A DNA stretch of 64,000 nucleotides from Clavulina sp. PMI_390 (Eukaryota; Basidiomycota; Agaricomycetes; Cantharellales; Hydnaceae). Below, piece by piece: positions 24,015 through 35,718 of the stretch. The notes under the pieces were generated by a model, which saw only the letters and a program-made list of their open reading frames with translations, was not told where the DNA came from and did not search any database. Both the position numbers and the translations under genes were made by a program. Every line of letters begins with the position of its first letter. Within the stretch, counting starts at the first letter, position 1. The stretch spans positions 638,981 to 702,980 of the forward strand of contig WIDE01000001.1 of the NCBI GenBank assembly GCA_015039315.1. The letters run 5' to 3'.

Positions 24015-25876
24015 CTAGTCGATGCGGAGAAGCGCTAACCGATACTCCCCTGAACCTCGGGATTGTGAAATCAACGCAGTCCCCGACCATGGACAGAATG
24101 ACTGTACAGTAGACAACTGGATGAACCCTTCGGTATACTCGTCCATCCACTCAGTCCGCGCAAGCGGAGTTTGGATGGCGGATCGTAAAGTGGTCCCTCT
24201 TTCAACGTCGTAGAGATAGCACACCACATGGACGTTTGTCCTATCGGACCAAACGCTGAGGAACGTCTCCACCGCATAGACACAGTTCCCCTCTGGGCTA
24301 GAAAAGGCCCTATGCCGAGACCCCGCTCCAGAGGCGCCGATAATCCTAGCACAATCTCCATTGGGTCCGATCCAAGGCTCAACGACCAAGGCCGCAGTCC
24401 CGAACATCCGCTTGTGTCCCGCCTGAACAAAATGTAGAGCTCGACGTCGCTTGTCTGGCGGAATCCATGCATCAACAGTAGAATAGCGTGATAAAGTTGG
24501 TTCGTATTGTTCAAGCCCTTGATCGTTGCTGGTGTGCTGGGATGGTAAGTGAACAGCTTGCCAGTCTGTGAGGTTTAGCTCATCGAGGCCCTCTAAAACG
24601 GTACAACTGCCGAATTTCATTGGCGACATATTGTGTCGTCCGAGCACTATCAGTGTGGAGTTTCTTAGAAACGCTGTTGCCTCGGACGCCTTCATTGGAA
24701 AGCGTTAGTTATCCCGTCGAGGTTACGACCTTTGAATAAGGGTAGAAAGCCTACCATTGCAATAGGATGGACCACTGAAACATTCGTGCTTTTGTCCCGT
24801 ACCCAATCCCAAATCATGATGCTATCATTTCGGAGGTTGGACAACACAACCCGTTCGTCGTCAATATAAAGATCGCAGGACTGGGCCCCGTCCGCCCAAG
24901 GAAACTTCTTCAGCCCTCGGGTCTCAATCGTAACAGCTGTAGAAGAAGAGGAATCGCTGTTCCACTTTGCCTCAAATAATACGACACCACTATGTGAATG
25001 TCTCAGATCGGTGATTATCATTGCCATAGGAAGGCACATACCACATCATGACCCCTTCTTCCTCTAACGAGCATCTCAAGACTGATATCATTGAGCAGCT
25101 GTTCCCGCTCTTCGCCGAATATCGAGCCAACAGACTCAGGCTATCCCATGGCAAAGGGGACGCGCCATAAGCCACTGGATGGGCCTTGACACAGGGTTGC
25201 GACACAAGACTTGCTTGGCCTTGAGTTTGGGAGAAGTCTTCCAGGTCCCAGCAGAGTAGCCCTACAGTGCGATATTCTCCGTCAGAGGCGTACGCAAAGA
25301 CCCAACGGCCGCCGGGGCACATAAAGAGTGTGCTATATTGAATATGGTGCCAGGTGACAGGGCCTGCTCCTGGAGGAGGACCTGGAACAGCACCAGCGTC
25401 TATGCTAGTTGGTGTTGGTTCGGTGGGAGTAGCAGCGTCGGCTTGAGGTTGACACGAGAGCTCCACCAGCTGCACCGTCGATGGGATGGGCTCTTGCCTC
25501 CTAATCTGAAACTGAAACCGTTGAGGTCTAGTGCAAATCTTTATGAGATCTTTGACTCCCAGTAGCTCTTTACTCCCGTCATGGCATATGGGGAACGAGT
25601 GAGCAGGCAGGTGTTCCTCGACTATGATACGGCGCAGCATTCGAGTCCAGATCGACCGTGCACGATCTTTCATGATGAGACAATTCGCATACGAGCATGT
25701 CTGTAGTTCAGCCCCGAGGAAAGCGTCCGTTTGATCCCATTAAGTCATATAGAAATGGGCAGCTAGTAGAATCTCGAGCGAACCATGCTCAACCGTATGA
25801 CTTCTGTCACATCCAACAGTTCGACGATTCGTAGAAAGGCATCCTCTGGGATGGTCGCGCTTCCTGAGGTAAACAT
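24015..25876 (-). CDS. F-box protein
   Basis: The minus-strand ATG at 25876 opens a frame with an F-box within the first 35 residues: IPEDAFLRIVELLDVTEVIRLSM, then after an intron TCSYANCLIMKDRARSIWTRM. F-boxes bind Skp1 and recruit substrates to SCF ubiquitin ligases. The remaining ~500 residues (ending LALLRID at 24015) have repeated WxxxDG, VWSDRTNVHVVCYLYDVE and VLSNLRNDSIMIWDWV patterns suggesting a divergent beta-propeller, but no canonical WD repeats. The total is about 540 residues with introns near 25680-25760, 25000-25040 and 24690-24750. F-box genes of this kind are very numerous and fast-evolving in Agaricomycetes, and the substrate is unknown. It lies 227 bp upstream of SIN3 on the same strand. 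Confidence 0.75.
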
Positions 25877-26094
25877 GAGGACTTGGTTTAAGCTGGCGGG
25901 CTCAGAGATTGGCGAGCTATCGTGCTCGCCAGCAAGATAACCGGAACGGCCGCGCCCACGGTATGTGACGGTGATAGTGACGAACGCGGTGAGGAAACAC
26001 GTCCCAAATTCTTCCCGCCATACCAACGGACTTCACACAGCACGATAAGGGCAATTTTGGAATAGAAACACGTTGTGACGTGTGAATGATACAT

Positions 26095-27288
26095 TCAGGC
26101 AATATGAGGGATAGTCAGACCGTATCCAACGCTGATGCCACCAACGACATCTTCAACAAATACTCCCGAGTACGCCAGAGCCTCTGTTGTTACCTCTTGA
26201 ATGCCGTAGTGTACGACATCGGCCTGCTCGGCAGCGGTCTCGCTGGGGTCAGCGAGAGGGAGCTAATATTCGCAAAATGAACCCTCAGTCACAATATCCT
26301 GATAGACGACTTGAAGGAGACAAACCTTCAGCACTCCCCAATGATAATCCCCCTGGCCGGCAGCTCCGGGCGTAGTCGAATTATTGTTGATCAAGCCAGT
26401 CACAGGCTTGAGGGGCGCCGCACCATACGAAAAGAGCACCGCCAGGGTCTGGTGATCCCAGTCCACTTGAACGGCAAAGTTGTGCCAGAGGAGGGGCAGG
26501 AGTTGCGTCTGGAAAACTAGATCGAGTGCATGGTTCCGCACTTTGAGATTACGAGCGGTCGAATCGGGCTTTGTAGCTGATGGGATCGTGAATGGCGTTC
26601 CTGATAATTTTGGCAATATGAGCAGCGGACGCGCTGGACGCAAGAGACGGCGATGACGACTGACCGAGTTGAATCTCAAAGACATGAGACCCATCGCTGG
26701 GCTCAATGAATACGATTTGGTACTCGTGGGTATAGTTCAGAGGATGCGCCAAGTCTTCCTGAAGACTGACATGGAATACGGTCGTCCCCACTTCGAAAGC
26801 AGAGCGATTTGCGGACTGAGCGATGAGCTCCGTGCGTCGGAACCCATATTGCGTATTCGCCACATTATTTCCGGGGACAAAAAGGGACGTGTTAGATATC
26901 GCGATGTTGATAGACCGATCGTTGGGAAACGTGGGTAGCCAAAGCGGCGTCGAAAGGTGGGTTACGGGTAAAATGGTGTCATACTGCAAGACATGGGCTC
27001 AGATTTAGCATTCATGCACGCATAGTAGCTCCTCATTGCATCATTTTGTGGGACGTACGACACTCGCTGCCTCAGAACCTTTCACGACACTGGGAACGAC
27101 TCGTCAGTTAATAGACCATCATTGGCATCTGGGCCGGATGTTGCGACGTACGTCGTATATGGAGCTAAGTCAGCATCGAGAGATGCAGCCGTATAGTTCC
27201 GGGGCAAGATGCCATTATACAAGACGTGACCAGCGGACACGCAGGCGGAAAAGAGAAAAATGGTGCTGGTCAGTGCAGCTTTCCGCAT
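26095..27288 (-). CDS. secreted GH131 beta-glucanase
   Basis: GH131 enzymes cleave beta-1,3/1,6- and beta-1,4-glucans and are found in fungi. The start at 27288 gives a signal peptide (KAALTSTIFLFSACVSAG) followed by HVLYNGILPRNYTAASLD, the usual GH131 opening. Further exons carry YDTILPVTHLSTPLWLPT, GFRRTELIAQ, PLNYTHEYQIVFIEPSDGSH, WHNFAVQVDWDHQTLAVLFS, GDYHWGVLK and a final exon ending VFVEDVVGGISVGYGLTIPHIA. The product is about 310 residues, normal for the family, and several Asn-X-Ser/Thr sites are present. The retained 'TELIAQ' and 'HWG' blocks suggest it is intact. The last exon (26095 to about 26265) follows an intron with acceptor TTAG and is easy to miss. Probable role: cell-wall or plant polysaccharide degradation. 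Confidence 0.88.
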
Positions 27289-28113
27289 CTTGGAAAGAAG
27301 CTTTCGGATGAAGCCCTCGATATCTGAGCCAGAGGCGATATAAGAGAATCCAAAGAGGGCCAGCTGGCGCCATTTTCATCTAGCCATGGTGACGAGAACG
27401 TAGTACATGCGGGGTATTTCCGCCCGAGGATGATCCCGACGTCGTTTCGAAGCACGTCGCAGAGCTGAATACTGGAAATATAGCGGCAAATGTCTGATGA
27501 TTTGCTGAGAAACCGTGCAATAGATATTCCAGGAGAACTGTTGACTGTTCCTAGTTTTGACCTGCACTTCCTGGCGATGGGCGCGTGGGTGAATTTGGAA
27601 CAAAAAAACGCAATAGAAAGTGCAAATAAATTTCATCCAGAGGCACAAAAGTACGTCAGATATCCCACTCAGAGCCGAGAAGTAGTTGCAAGCGAATGAT
27701 GCTATGTACCGCTGATCACTGGTCAAGTGCAGATCAGAGTGAGCCCCGCATCAAGCAGATTAGCGGAAAACAGTCACAGTTAGCGAGGAAGCGATCCTGA
27801 AGTCTTATATACTGGATCCCCACATAATCCTTTATGATCTAACATAACCATTAGAATTTTCCGCCCGCCAAGCCTTCATGGTTATGCTAACCCAAACGGC
27901 CTCAGTAAGGGATCAGCTTTCACTACTTCATGCTCCTTGATCGGTAGGGTATAACAGCAGCTTCAATTGAGGCACATCGTGAAAATTTGGCCGGAAGAAG
28001 ACTCGCTGATGGGTGGGTGGTGAGGTCAGCATGACAATGACCGAGAATTCACGTGACGCGGGTTCCCTGCTCCCATCCTCATTCCAACGATCACCACCAA
28101 CTAATCAGTCGCA
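27289..28113. promoter_or_regulatory. divergent intergenic region, GH131 / Mn-SOD
   Basis: An 825-bp interval lies between outward-facing starts. Two modest frames (27376-27726 minus, 27490-27699 plus) overlap each other and resemble nothing, so I treat them as noise. A TCACGTGA element close to the SOD start is listed separately. Confidence 0.4.
28049..28056. promoter_or_regulatory. TCACGTGA E-box upstream of Mn-SOD
   Basis: The palindrome TCACGTGA lies 58 bp before the SOD ATG. The same eight bases occur 22-29 bp before the BRCA2-like ATG. Control by a bHLH factor is inference. Confidence 0.4.
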
Positions 28114-29262
28114 ATGGCCGTAAGTTCTGCGTCTTAGGATAAACTGTGGCGTCGATGCAGGTAGTGGCCATGCTCATCACCCTTCTATCCCATAGCACAC
28201 TCTGCCCGACCTCCCCTACGGCTACGATGCTCTCGAGCCCTACATCAGCACGGAGATCATGACTCTTCACCACAAGAAGCACCATCAGACCTATGTCAAC
28301 GGTCTGAACGCTGCTGAGGCTTCCTTTGCGAGCGCCCCCACCCCCAAGGAGCGCATCGCCCTCCTCGCCGCCCTCAAGTTCAACGGTGGTGGTAAGTGCC
28401 TCATTTCATTCATATTTCTCGCGGTATACGCGTCCTTCGGGGTATCGGAGTTGTGGACTACATCCGTAGACCCCAGCTCACCCCCTCGAAGACGCATATA
28501 TCGTACCTTTGCGTTATGACACTGGTCGATCGGACGCTTTAATCTACGGTCGATCATCGTCGATCCCACGGTTCCCTCATCGCCTGCCTCAACGCCCACC
28601 CCAACGATTGTTCTTGACGCGTCTAATCCTTCGTTGATGTAGGCCACATCAACCACTCTCTCTTCTGGAAGAACCTCGCTCCCTCCAGCGGCGCTGGTGG
28701 CAAGCTCAACCCTGGCCCCCTTGCTGACGCCATCACCCGTGATTTTGGAAGCCTTGACAACCTTAAGAAGGAATTCAACACCAAGACTGCCGCTATTCAG
28801 GGATCTGGATGGGGCTGGATTGGCTACAATGCCGCCACCAAGAAGCTCGAGTTCGTGCCCACTGCCAACCAGGACCCTCTGCTCTGTGCGTCATTTCTTT
28901 ACCCCTCCATCCTTTCAATACTCCCACCACGGCGGCCACAAACGTGATAACGCGCCATGCGAAAAGCGAACTGCGTTTTTATTGGACTATCAATGGACTC
29001 GGCTATCGTGCTCATCTCATTTCCCGTATCATGACTCATCCAATACCCACCGGTGACTCGCTCTCATACTCACCTATTCATATGCCTTCCCCCGTTTGTA
29101 GCCCACACCCCCATCATTGGTGTCGACATCTGGGAGCACGCCTTCTACCTGCAGTACAAGAACGTCAAGCCCGACTACCTCGCCGCCATCTGGAACGTCA
29201 TCAACTTCGAGGAGGCTGAGAAGCGTTATTTGGAGGCCAGCAAGGTCAGCGCCCAACTCTGA
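28114..29262 (+). CDS. manganese superoxide dismutase, no visible mitochondrial presequence
   Basis: The enzyme converts superoxide to hydrogen peroxide and oxygen. Exons 28114-28119, 28196-28391, 28643-28885 and 29102-29262 sum to 606 nt, 201 residues. The Mn-ligand set is present: His in [11 protein letters not shown], His in HINHSLFW, and Asp and His in [19 protein letters not shown] is typical of Mn/Fe-SODs of the Mn type. The protein starts [17 protein letters not shown], so the mature fold begins at once with no targeting peptide. A cytosolic location is inferred, as known for some basidiomycete Mn-SODs. The first exon encodes only Met-Ala. Introns 2 and 3 are 251 and 216 nt, far longer than the ~60 nt usual in this window. 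Confidence 0.93.
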
Positions 29263-29761
29263 TGCTATCTAAAGGCACATATCTCCTTCCTTACGCAAGC
29301 CGCTCATTTTGAACCTTGTCCGCCTGATTTGGCTCGTGCATTCTCATGATGGCTCCTCTAGTGAAACCGATTTCACCCTATCCGAACAAGAAAACCCGCG
29401 AAGGAACGGATCGAGTACTGCTCCTTGCTATCGATCTTCGATAACATGTATTTGTAACGACAATGTTGCACCCAAATCAATCAAACGAACTTTCACTGTT
29501 GTACACACCGCGCGAGTGCGAGCTATATGATAGTAGTCTCAAAACTACTGCTGTACAATATCACATTGCGGGAGCCCAAGAAGTGCATATGGACATTAGG
29601 TCATAAGCACGTAGCAATAACGGATAACAGGGCGGGATTGCCATGCTTGGAGAGAGAGCAAAAGTTTAATGGAGTAAAAAAAAGGCACGTCACCCTGTCT
29701 CAGAGGCGAGAGCAAGAGAGAGTATGTATTGGCTAGAATGTTGTAGGGTTAGAAAGGGAAG
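29263..29761. other. convergent 3' region, Mn-SOD / HVA22-like
   Basis: Two genes end towards each other across 499 bp. I see 3' UTR-like AT-rich sequence and nothing coding. Confidence 0.35.
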
Positions 29762-31121
29762 TTACTCGGTCTTTGTCTTCTCTGCAGGCTTGCCCCAGCC
29801 TCCAAACCATCCTCCACCACCGCTGACTGCAGTTGAGGCAGATTGGGGGCTGAGCAGTGGGTCATCTTCATTGAGTTCGTCATGGTCAATTTGCTCGTAT
29901 CGCCCATTCGAGTCTTCAGGCGCATCAGCAGGGAGATACAAGCTGCCCTTCATTGCGGATTCTACTCCGCCCGCTTGAAGCGACTGTTGCGAAATGGTGC
30001 GCGAGTGAGCTGCCAATGCCGCGGAGGGCGAGATGGTAGCGAGCTCAACTCCCTCGTCGGCTCTACGGGGCACCGAAGAAGACGAGGAAGAGCTCCTTGA
30101 GATGGAAGGTGGCTCGGCATTGGCGGAGCGGCCCTGGGCTTGCGCCTGTGCCTGTGCGGCGCCATTCTGCGCGGCGGCGGAGGCGACAGCGAGGAGAGTG
30201 GCACCCCGAGCGACGACCGTCGGACCATAGGACTGCCAGAGACCCCAAGCCATCTTTGCTGGGCCGCTCATGGGGTCCATCATGGATGGTGGAGGTGCGT
30301 CGCCTGCGACAGGAGCGCCCGCACCAGGCTGGGGAGGACCGGACTGCGCCTGAGCCTGCTGCGAGGTCGCTTGCGAGAGCAAGGCTCCGTAGAGCGCGTC
30401 CCAGGCTGCACGCAGCTTGGCTTGCGCGTATGCAAAGATACGGACTTTGATTTCGCCAATTGTTCGGTCAATTTCGTCCTCGTGCTGGTTCAGGAAGGGA
30501 TTCATGTAGACTTTGTAGATGTAGGTTGACCCCTATTCCCAGTTGCATCAATCGTGGTTCATGATGAGAGCGAGAGCATAAAAGAACATCACGAGGATCG
30601 AGGAAAGCAAGGAAGACACGAGTAATGAGTTCGAGGTTGAAATCGCTCGAAGAGGAAATGAATGGGCGGCACACACTCACCTCGGTCTGGGGCGCAGCAA
30701 GATAGAGGAGGAACACCATCTTGAATAAAGAGTATAATGGAATCCTGTGTCAAGTGAACAGAAAGAGGGAGGCAAGGTCATGGTTCCGGCTTTCAAGACG
30801 ACGAATCATAGGAGCCCACCAGGGGCGATCGAGGGGACGAGAGCACATACCAGCGGACCAGCCACTCGGCAGTATACTCTGCGGCAAGGATCACTCCGAG
30901 CACAGACCAGTACATGAGCCATCGCTCAAGATCGATCTCGGATGCGGGGCGTTTGGAGAGCGTCTTGTACGACGCATACGCCGGGTACAGGAACGCGCCA
31001 GTCAGGCTGATGTTGCAAGTAGGTCAGCAACGGTGATGCCAATATCACAAGGAACAAGCCAGACGTCAAGACATCGATTGGACCGTACAGACCTGAAAAG
31101 GCGGAATAAGAGGGAGAACAT
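29762..31121 (-). CDS. HVA22/TB2/DP1 (Yop1/REEP-like) ER membrane-shaping protein
   Basis: Starting MFSLLFRLFS at 31121, then after an intron LTGAFLYPAYASYKTLSKRP and ASEIDLERWLMYWSVLGVIL, then AEYTAEWLVRW, IPLYSLFKMVFLLYLAAPQT and IYKVYMNPFLNQHEDEID. This is the complete TB2/DP1/HVA22 domain, whose hairpin membrane segments bend ER tubules. Yeast Yop1 lacks the long tail seen here: about 220 further residues, Ala/Gln/Ser-rich, ending FGGWGKPAEKTKTE. The product is about 345 residues in total. Introns separate the first ten residues, the hairpin pair and the HEDEID block. The gene is divergent from the pepsin-like protease at 31960. The tail may regulate or tether the protein, but it has no recognisable domain. 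Confidence 0.85.
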
Positions 31122-31959
31122 GGTGGTGAGGAGAACGGACGCTGATGGTCTCCTCCTCCTTGAAGATGTGTTGAGTTAGCACGTGCTGATATGGCGGGGT
31201 GGGTGGCACACGAACGGCGTGTTCAAAGGCGCGTTTGCGACTGTACAAGAAAGGGTGCCAGCTAGGGTATGGCAGCTTATAAAACCTCTGTTGGCACTCT
31301 GGGCACCTCCGCAGTGGCGCCGAAGACGTGTTCAGCCGAGGTGTGGACGTGGAGGCCCCACGTAACGACACTTTGGCGTGGACTGTTGGGTCTCAGCGCA
31401 CAGCCCAACCCCGTTTTTGGCGATGACAAATGGGCAAACCATATCCCGCTACGCATGCAATCGAAACAGATTCACAATCCTTTTTCAGTTCGACACACAC
31501 AAAATGTCTTGTCTTCACTCCCTGAGTCGGCTATGGGGCCGTCACGTTACAGCTTGTTCTGTGGAGCAGTTTTCTTGGGCGGGTGGAGCCTTCTGATGAA
31601 TTTACAGCCAATAATGCTTAGAGAACCACTATTGAGGCGCCTTGCCAACGAATTCCCAGCTCCGCCGAAGCTTAAGGCCCTGTCATCAATGAATTTGTTC
31701 GTCGCTCCTGTCCAAGGCCGTTGTCGTTCGCACTCCAAGGCGCAACCTATATTTATACTCCAAGCGAACAAAAATCCTTGAACTCTCCTTTCTTCCTCCA
31801 AACCACTCCCTTCTCTCTCTCGCCAACATTTTCGTGCCGTCCAACCTCGTCGTTCTTTCCTAATCTGCTGCTTGTTTTCGTTCTGGAGCGCCCACACAGT
31901 CTTGCGATCGTTGATTGAAGCTCCCACATCTCATTAACGCCGTCATAATTCGCAGAACA
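31122..31959. promoter_or_regulatory. divergent intergenic region, HVA22-like / aspartic protease
   Basis: An 838-bp interval between outward-facing genes. A 170-codon frame (31269-31781) overlaps promoter elements and is not convincing. A TATA-like element and a strong CT tract (31790-31830) lie on the protease side. Confidence 0.4.
31748..31757 (+). promoter_or_regulatory. TATA-like element of the aspartic protease gene
   Basis: TATATTTATA lies 203 bp before the ATG at 31960, followed by a pyrimidine-rich leader. The position suits a fungal TATA promoter with a long leader. Not proven. Confidence 0.35.
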
Positions 31960-33542
31960 ATGCACTCGAATACCCTTCTCCTCTTGGCACTGTCTGCCGC
32001 TATCCCATCATTTGCTGCCGTTGGTGGCAAAATTTCCACCATTCCCTTAGCCAAACGTCAATCGACTACATCGGCCGTGGCTGACGTCGATCAGCTTCGC
32101 CAAGAGCTAGCCTCACTCAAGAAGTCAGTCCATGTCATACTCTGAGAACATTCGAGCTCATCCAAAGACTAACCCCTGCTCTCTCCTGCAGGAAATATGA
32201 CCTGACGCTGGCATATTACGAACAGAACACGGGAATCCCGCACCCTAACGGTCTCGTTCGCTCCTTAACCAAGACAAAGAAGCGTGTTTCAACCGCCAAT
32301 ATTCCTCTTATTGACGACCAGAACAACCTCTGGTACGGCATTGTGACCGTTGGGACTCCTCCTATCTCCTATACTGTCGATTTCGACACGTGAGTGTCTC
32401 TCCGCAGCTCATTGTCGATGACAAGCTCTAAATATGGACTTGCATTTAGAGGGAGCTCGGACTTCTTTGTTCCTGCCTCCAGCTGCAGCAGCTGCGGCAA
32501 CCATACTCTATACAACCCTGCGTACGTCACTTGACCTTCTCCTATACGCATACCTTATCCCAATTAGCTTACTTTGCGTGTCCGGCCTGCAGTAAAAGTT
32601 CCACCGCAAAGGCGTTGTCCAAAACCTTCTCGCTCGCTTACGGTGATGGCTCAACAACCAGCGGCAAGCTTTACACGGACCGAGTCGCGATCGGGAATCT
32701 TATAGCGAAGAATCAGACCATCGGCTCCGCAACATCGTATTCCTCGTGAGTTGATTGATGGTTGCGGGCCGCCATTCGCCCTCTAATAATGCCAATGTGA
32801 TCCACCGTCGCTAATGCACCTTGTAGGAGCTTCGAAACCTCAACCCCCGATGGTTTGATGGGCCTGGCTTGGCCTGCTCTTTCGTCCTTTGGTGCTACCC
32901 CGTTCTTCAATACGCTAGTGAACACGAAAGCGGTCACTCCTGGCCAGTTTGGTTTCTACCTTGCTGCTACTGGAAGTGAGTTGCATCTTGGCGGCGCGGA
33001 CACTTCAAAGTACGCTGGCGCTATCAACTGGCGCAAAGTGACGCAGGAGGTAAGTAGTTTACACTTCATCCCATCTCCAGCCCTCGTTCTCCACATTCAA
33101 CCAATTTCGTGCACCACAGGGTTACTGGCAGATTGACATGGACTCCATGGATGTTGATGGAAAGGCTGTCGTTTCCAAGCTCTCGGCGATCGTTGACTCT
33201 GGCACAACCCTGATCGTCGGAGACACTGATAAAGTCGCAAAATTCTGGGCTGGCGTCCCCGGATCCAAAGATGCCTCGAAAACGTTCGGGAGTGGGTTCT
33301 ATTCGTATCCCTGCAACAGCACCGCGACCGTGTCTGCTGTCTTTGGCGGCAAGAAGTACGACATCGCCGCGCAATGGCTTAGCCTCGGTCTTCTCGCTGA
33401 TGGGTCGACCGAGTGCGTGGGTTCAATCGTGACTGATGGCCTTGATGATGAATTCTGGATTCTTGGAGATGTCTTTATGCGGAATGTTTACACTATCTTT
33501 AGCTTTGACAGCGCCCAGGTTGGCTTCGCTACTTTGAAGTAA
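31960..33542 (+). CDS. secreted pepsin-like aspartic protease (family A1)
   Basis: The N-terminus is a signal peptide (NTLLLLALSAAIPSFAAVG), followed by a propeptide with PLAKRQ, a possible Kex2-type Lys-Arg site. The mature enzyme carries both catalytic motifs, VDFDTGSSDFFVPAS (split by an intron) and AIVDSGTTLIVG, the flap region AYGDGSTTSGKLYTDRVAIG, and the late FWILGDVFMRNVYTIFSFD block. There are about 400 residues over seven exons. Cys pairs CSSC and the single late Cys pair suit a two-disulphide polyporopepsin-like enzyme. It acts outside the cell at acid pH. The gene is divergent from the HVA22-like gene. Confidence 0.93.
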
Positions 33543-33819
33543 CGAGCTTGACTCCTTCAGGGACAAAGTCCCGTCTTTTCTTTGATTTATTATATTTGAA
33601 ACCCTCAAGAACAGCTTCCTATAGTTCTTGATTTATTATTCGGACCATCTACAGCACTTCATCTAGTATGCAAGCGAGTTCTTGCTTGATCTAGTCAACT
33701 TTGTTGCCAGCCAACGTTCATTTACACACACCTTCATACTTTATTCTTTGCACATATACCCCGCATCGTTAACAACAAATTTATATTTTCCCCCGAGCAC
33801 ACCACTTGTCTTCTACACA
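33543..33819. other. intergenic region before the first MaoC gene
   Basis: Only AT-rich 3' UTR and promoter-like sequence. No gene is visible. Confidence 0.3.
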
Positions 33820-34014
33820 ATGAGCTGGATGACGAGTTATTGCGCAGAAAGTCGAACATCGGGCTCGGCATTTACATTGGACCGACCGTGGGACCAGAGA
33901 CCCCACAGAGCTGACGACCAACTCCCACCAGCTTGCTTGCTCTCCTACAACAAAACTACGAAGTAAGCACCCCATTTATGTCGCATGTTTCTACAATGCT
34001 AACATAGCATTAGC

Positions 34015-35718
34015 ATGGCTCCTCAAGATCCTGGAAGCGCAGTGGGATACGAGTTCCCTGACACCCCGGTGAGCAGCGAGCTCTACCTTCGCCATGAGAA
34101 TACTGGATAGCTGACACTTTTCACTGGGATTTTCAAACGAATGGATGCTTTTGCATCAACCTGAACCTTTCCTTTCTTATTCCAAATTGTCGGATCTATC
34201 GCCGTCTCCAAATTGGTGCAATAGGTTGCATGGACCACTCGCGACCTGCTCCTCTACGCTGTGGGTATCGGTGCCCGCAAAGACGAGTACAGCCTGGTAT
34301 ACGGTACGCTATATCTTTCTCCTAATTCTAGCTCGCAATGCGGCGCTGAACAGTACTGATTGTTTGAACAGAACTCGGTACGTCGGAACGAGATGCTGCC
34401 TTTAATACAGAGAGCTTATCATAGTTTATGTGATCCCGTGTCTCGAATCTAGACAAGGGATTCGCGGCTTTCCCAACTTTCCCTGTGGTGCTTGGGTTCA
34501 AAGGTGCGTGACTCATTGAGGTACATGAAATGTTATATGCCCTGGACTCACGACCCACTTGCCTTGCTCCAGGAACAAACCCTGAGGTCGTTGATTTCAA
34601 CAAGAGCGTCACAAATGCGCCAAAGACCCCTGGTCTCCCCGTGTTCCCTCCTGGGTATGAATTTCGTTCACAGCTATAGCTTGAGCATTCCACTAAAATC
34701 CATCTACTTCTCTGGTGTCTTCATCTATTAGTCGCATCGTAAGTACCCTCTGCTTCGTTCCATCTCAGGCTCCCAGGCGTGACGTTTCTTTGTTGTAAAG
34801 GTGCATGGAAGTCAGTCGGTCGAAATTCTGCGCCCGATCCCTAATGCGAGCGGTGACGGATGGAAGCTCAAGAAGCGAGTTGTTGGTGTCCACGAAAACA
34901 GTGAGTCATAGTTCGTATATACATCGAGGGACGAGGGGCGATCCAGATCTCATTTGAACAGAGTCTGGTGTCATCGTTGAAACCGAACTTCTGTTGGTGG
35001 ACGGAAAGGGAACGCCTTACACCCGCATGCTGGTAAGATACCGATGACACAATTGATTCTACAAGACTAACATAGCGATACTTTTCAAACAAGTCCGCCA
35101 CCTTCAATGTTGGAGGAAAGATCACCGGCCAGAAGTTCGACAAGGCCATTGCGAAATTCATCCAACCGTCCAAGGCAGTTGCCAAAGGTACTGCTCCCCA
35201 GTACACGTTCACGCAGAAGATCAGCGACGAGCAAGCCATAATTTACCGGCTCTCCGGTGATTATAACCCCCTGCACATCGGTCAGTGCCTGATTTCAACC
35301 ATCCGCGCCGCGCTATCCGGTTCCTGTCGCTGACCCTGGATCTCAGACCCAACGATTGGGCAGAAGGCCGGCTTTGGTGGCATCATCCTTCACGGTCTCT
35401 GCTCATACGGTGTTACCGCTCGCGGGCTCGTTCAAGCTATTGGTGGCGGAGATCCCAACTCTCTCAAGGCTATCAGCTCACGGTTCACCAGCCCAGTCAA
35501 GCTCGGAGGTTAGTATTCCCGTCCGGCAGTTAGCTAATTCATATTAACTGGGTTGATGTGGCTTTCCAGATACTCTTGAGGTTCGTGCATGGGAACTGGG
35601 AGCTGGCCCTGATGGAACCACCGAGTTTGCGTTCGAAACTATTAACCTGGCTACTGGAAAGCCTTCGCTCGGTGGCGGAGTCGCCTACATCAAAAAGGCC
35701 AGCAAGAGCAAGCTGTAG
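34015..35718 (+). CDS. MaoC-type enoyl-CoA hydratase 2, copy 1, ends in SKL
   Basis: The protein has the double hot-dog layout of peroxisomal hydratase 2, which hydrates trans-2-enoyl-CoA to (3R)-hydroxyacyl-CoA in beta-oxidation. N-terminal half: VAWTTRDLLLYAVGIGAKDE, FAAFPTFPVVLGFKG, LPVFPPG. C-terminal half: LSGDYNPLHID then GFGGIILHGLCSYG, the catalytic Asp-Asn-His set of the MaoC motif. It ends ASKSKL, a canonical C-terminal PTS1, so a peroxisomal location is well supported. About 305 residues over roughly ten exons. An in-frame ATG at 33820 could join through an intron (33963-34014, one nt before the annotated ATG) and add 48 residues. The second copy has a stop in the corresponding place, so I favour 34015. 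It is followed by a tandem paralogue at 36228. Confidence 0.88.

Noticed and set aside
31269..31781. 170-codon plus frame upstream of the aspartic protease
   Set aside because: Overlaps the TATA element and leader of the protease and shows no domain.
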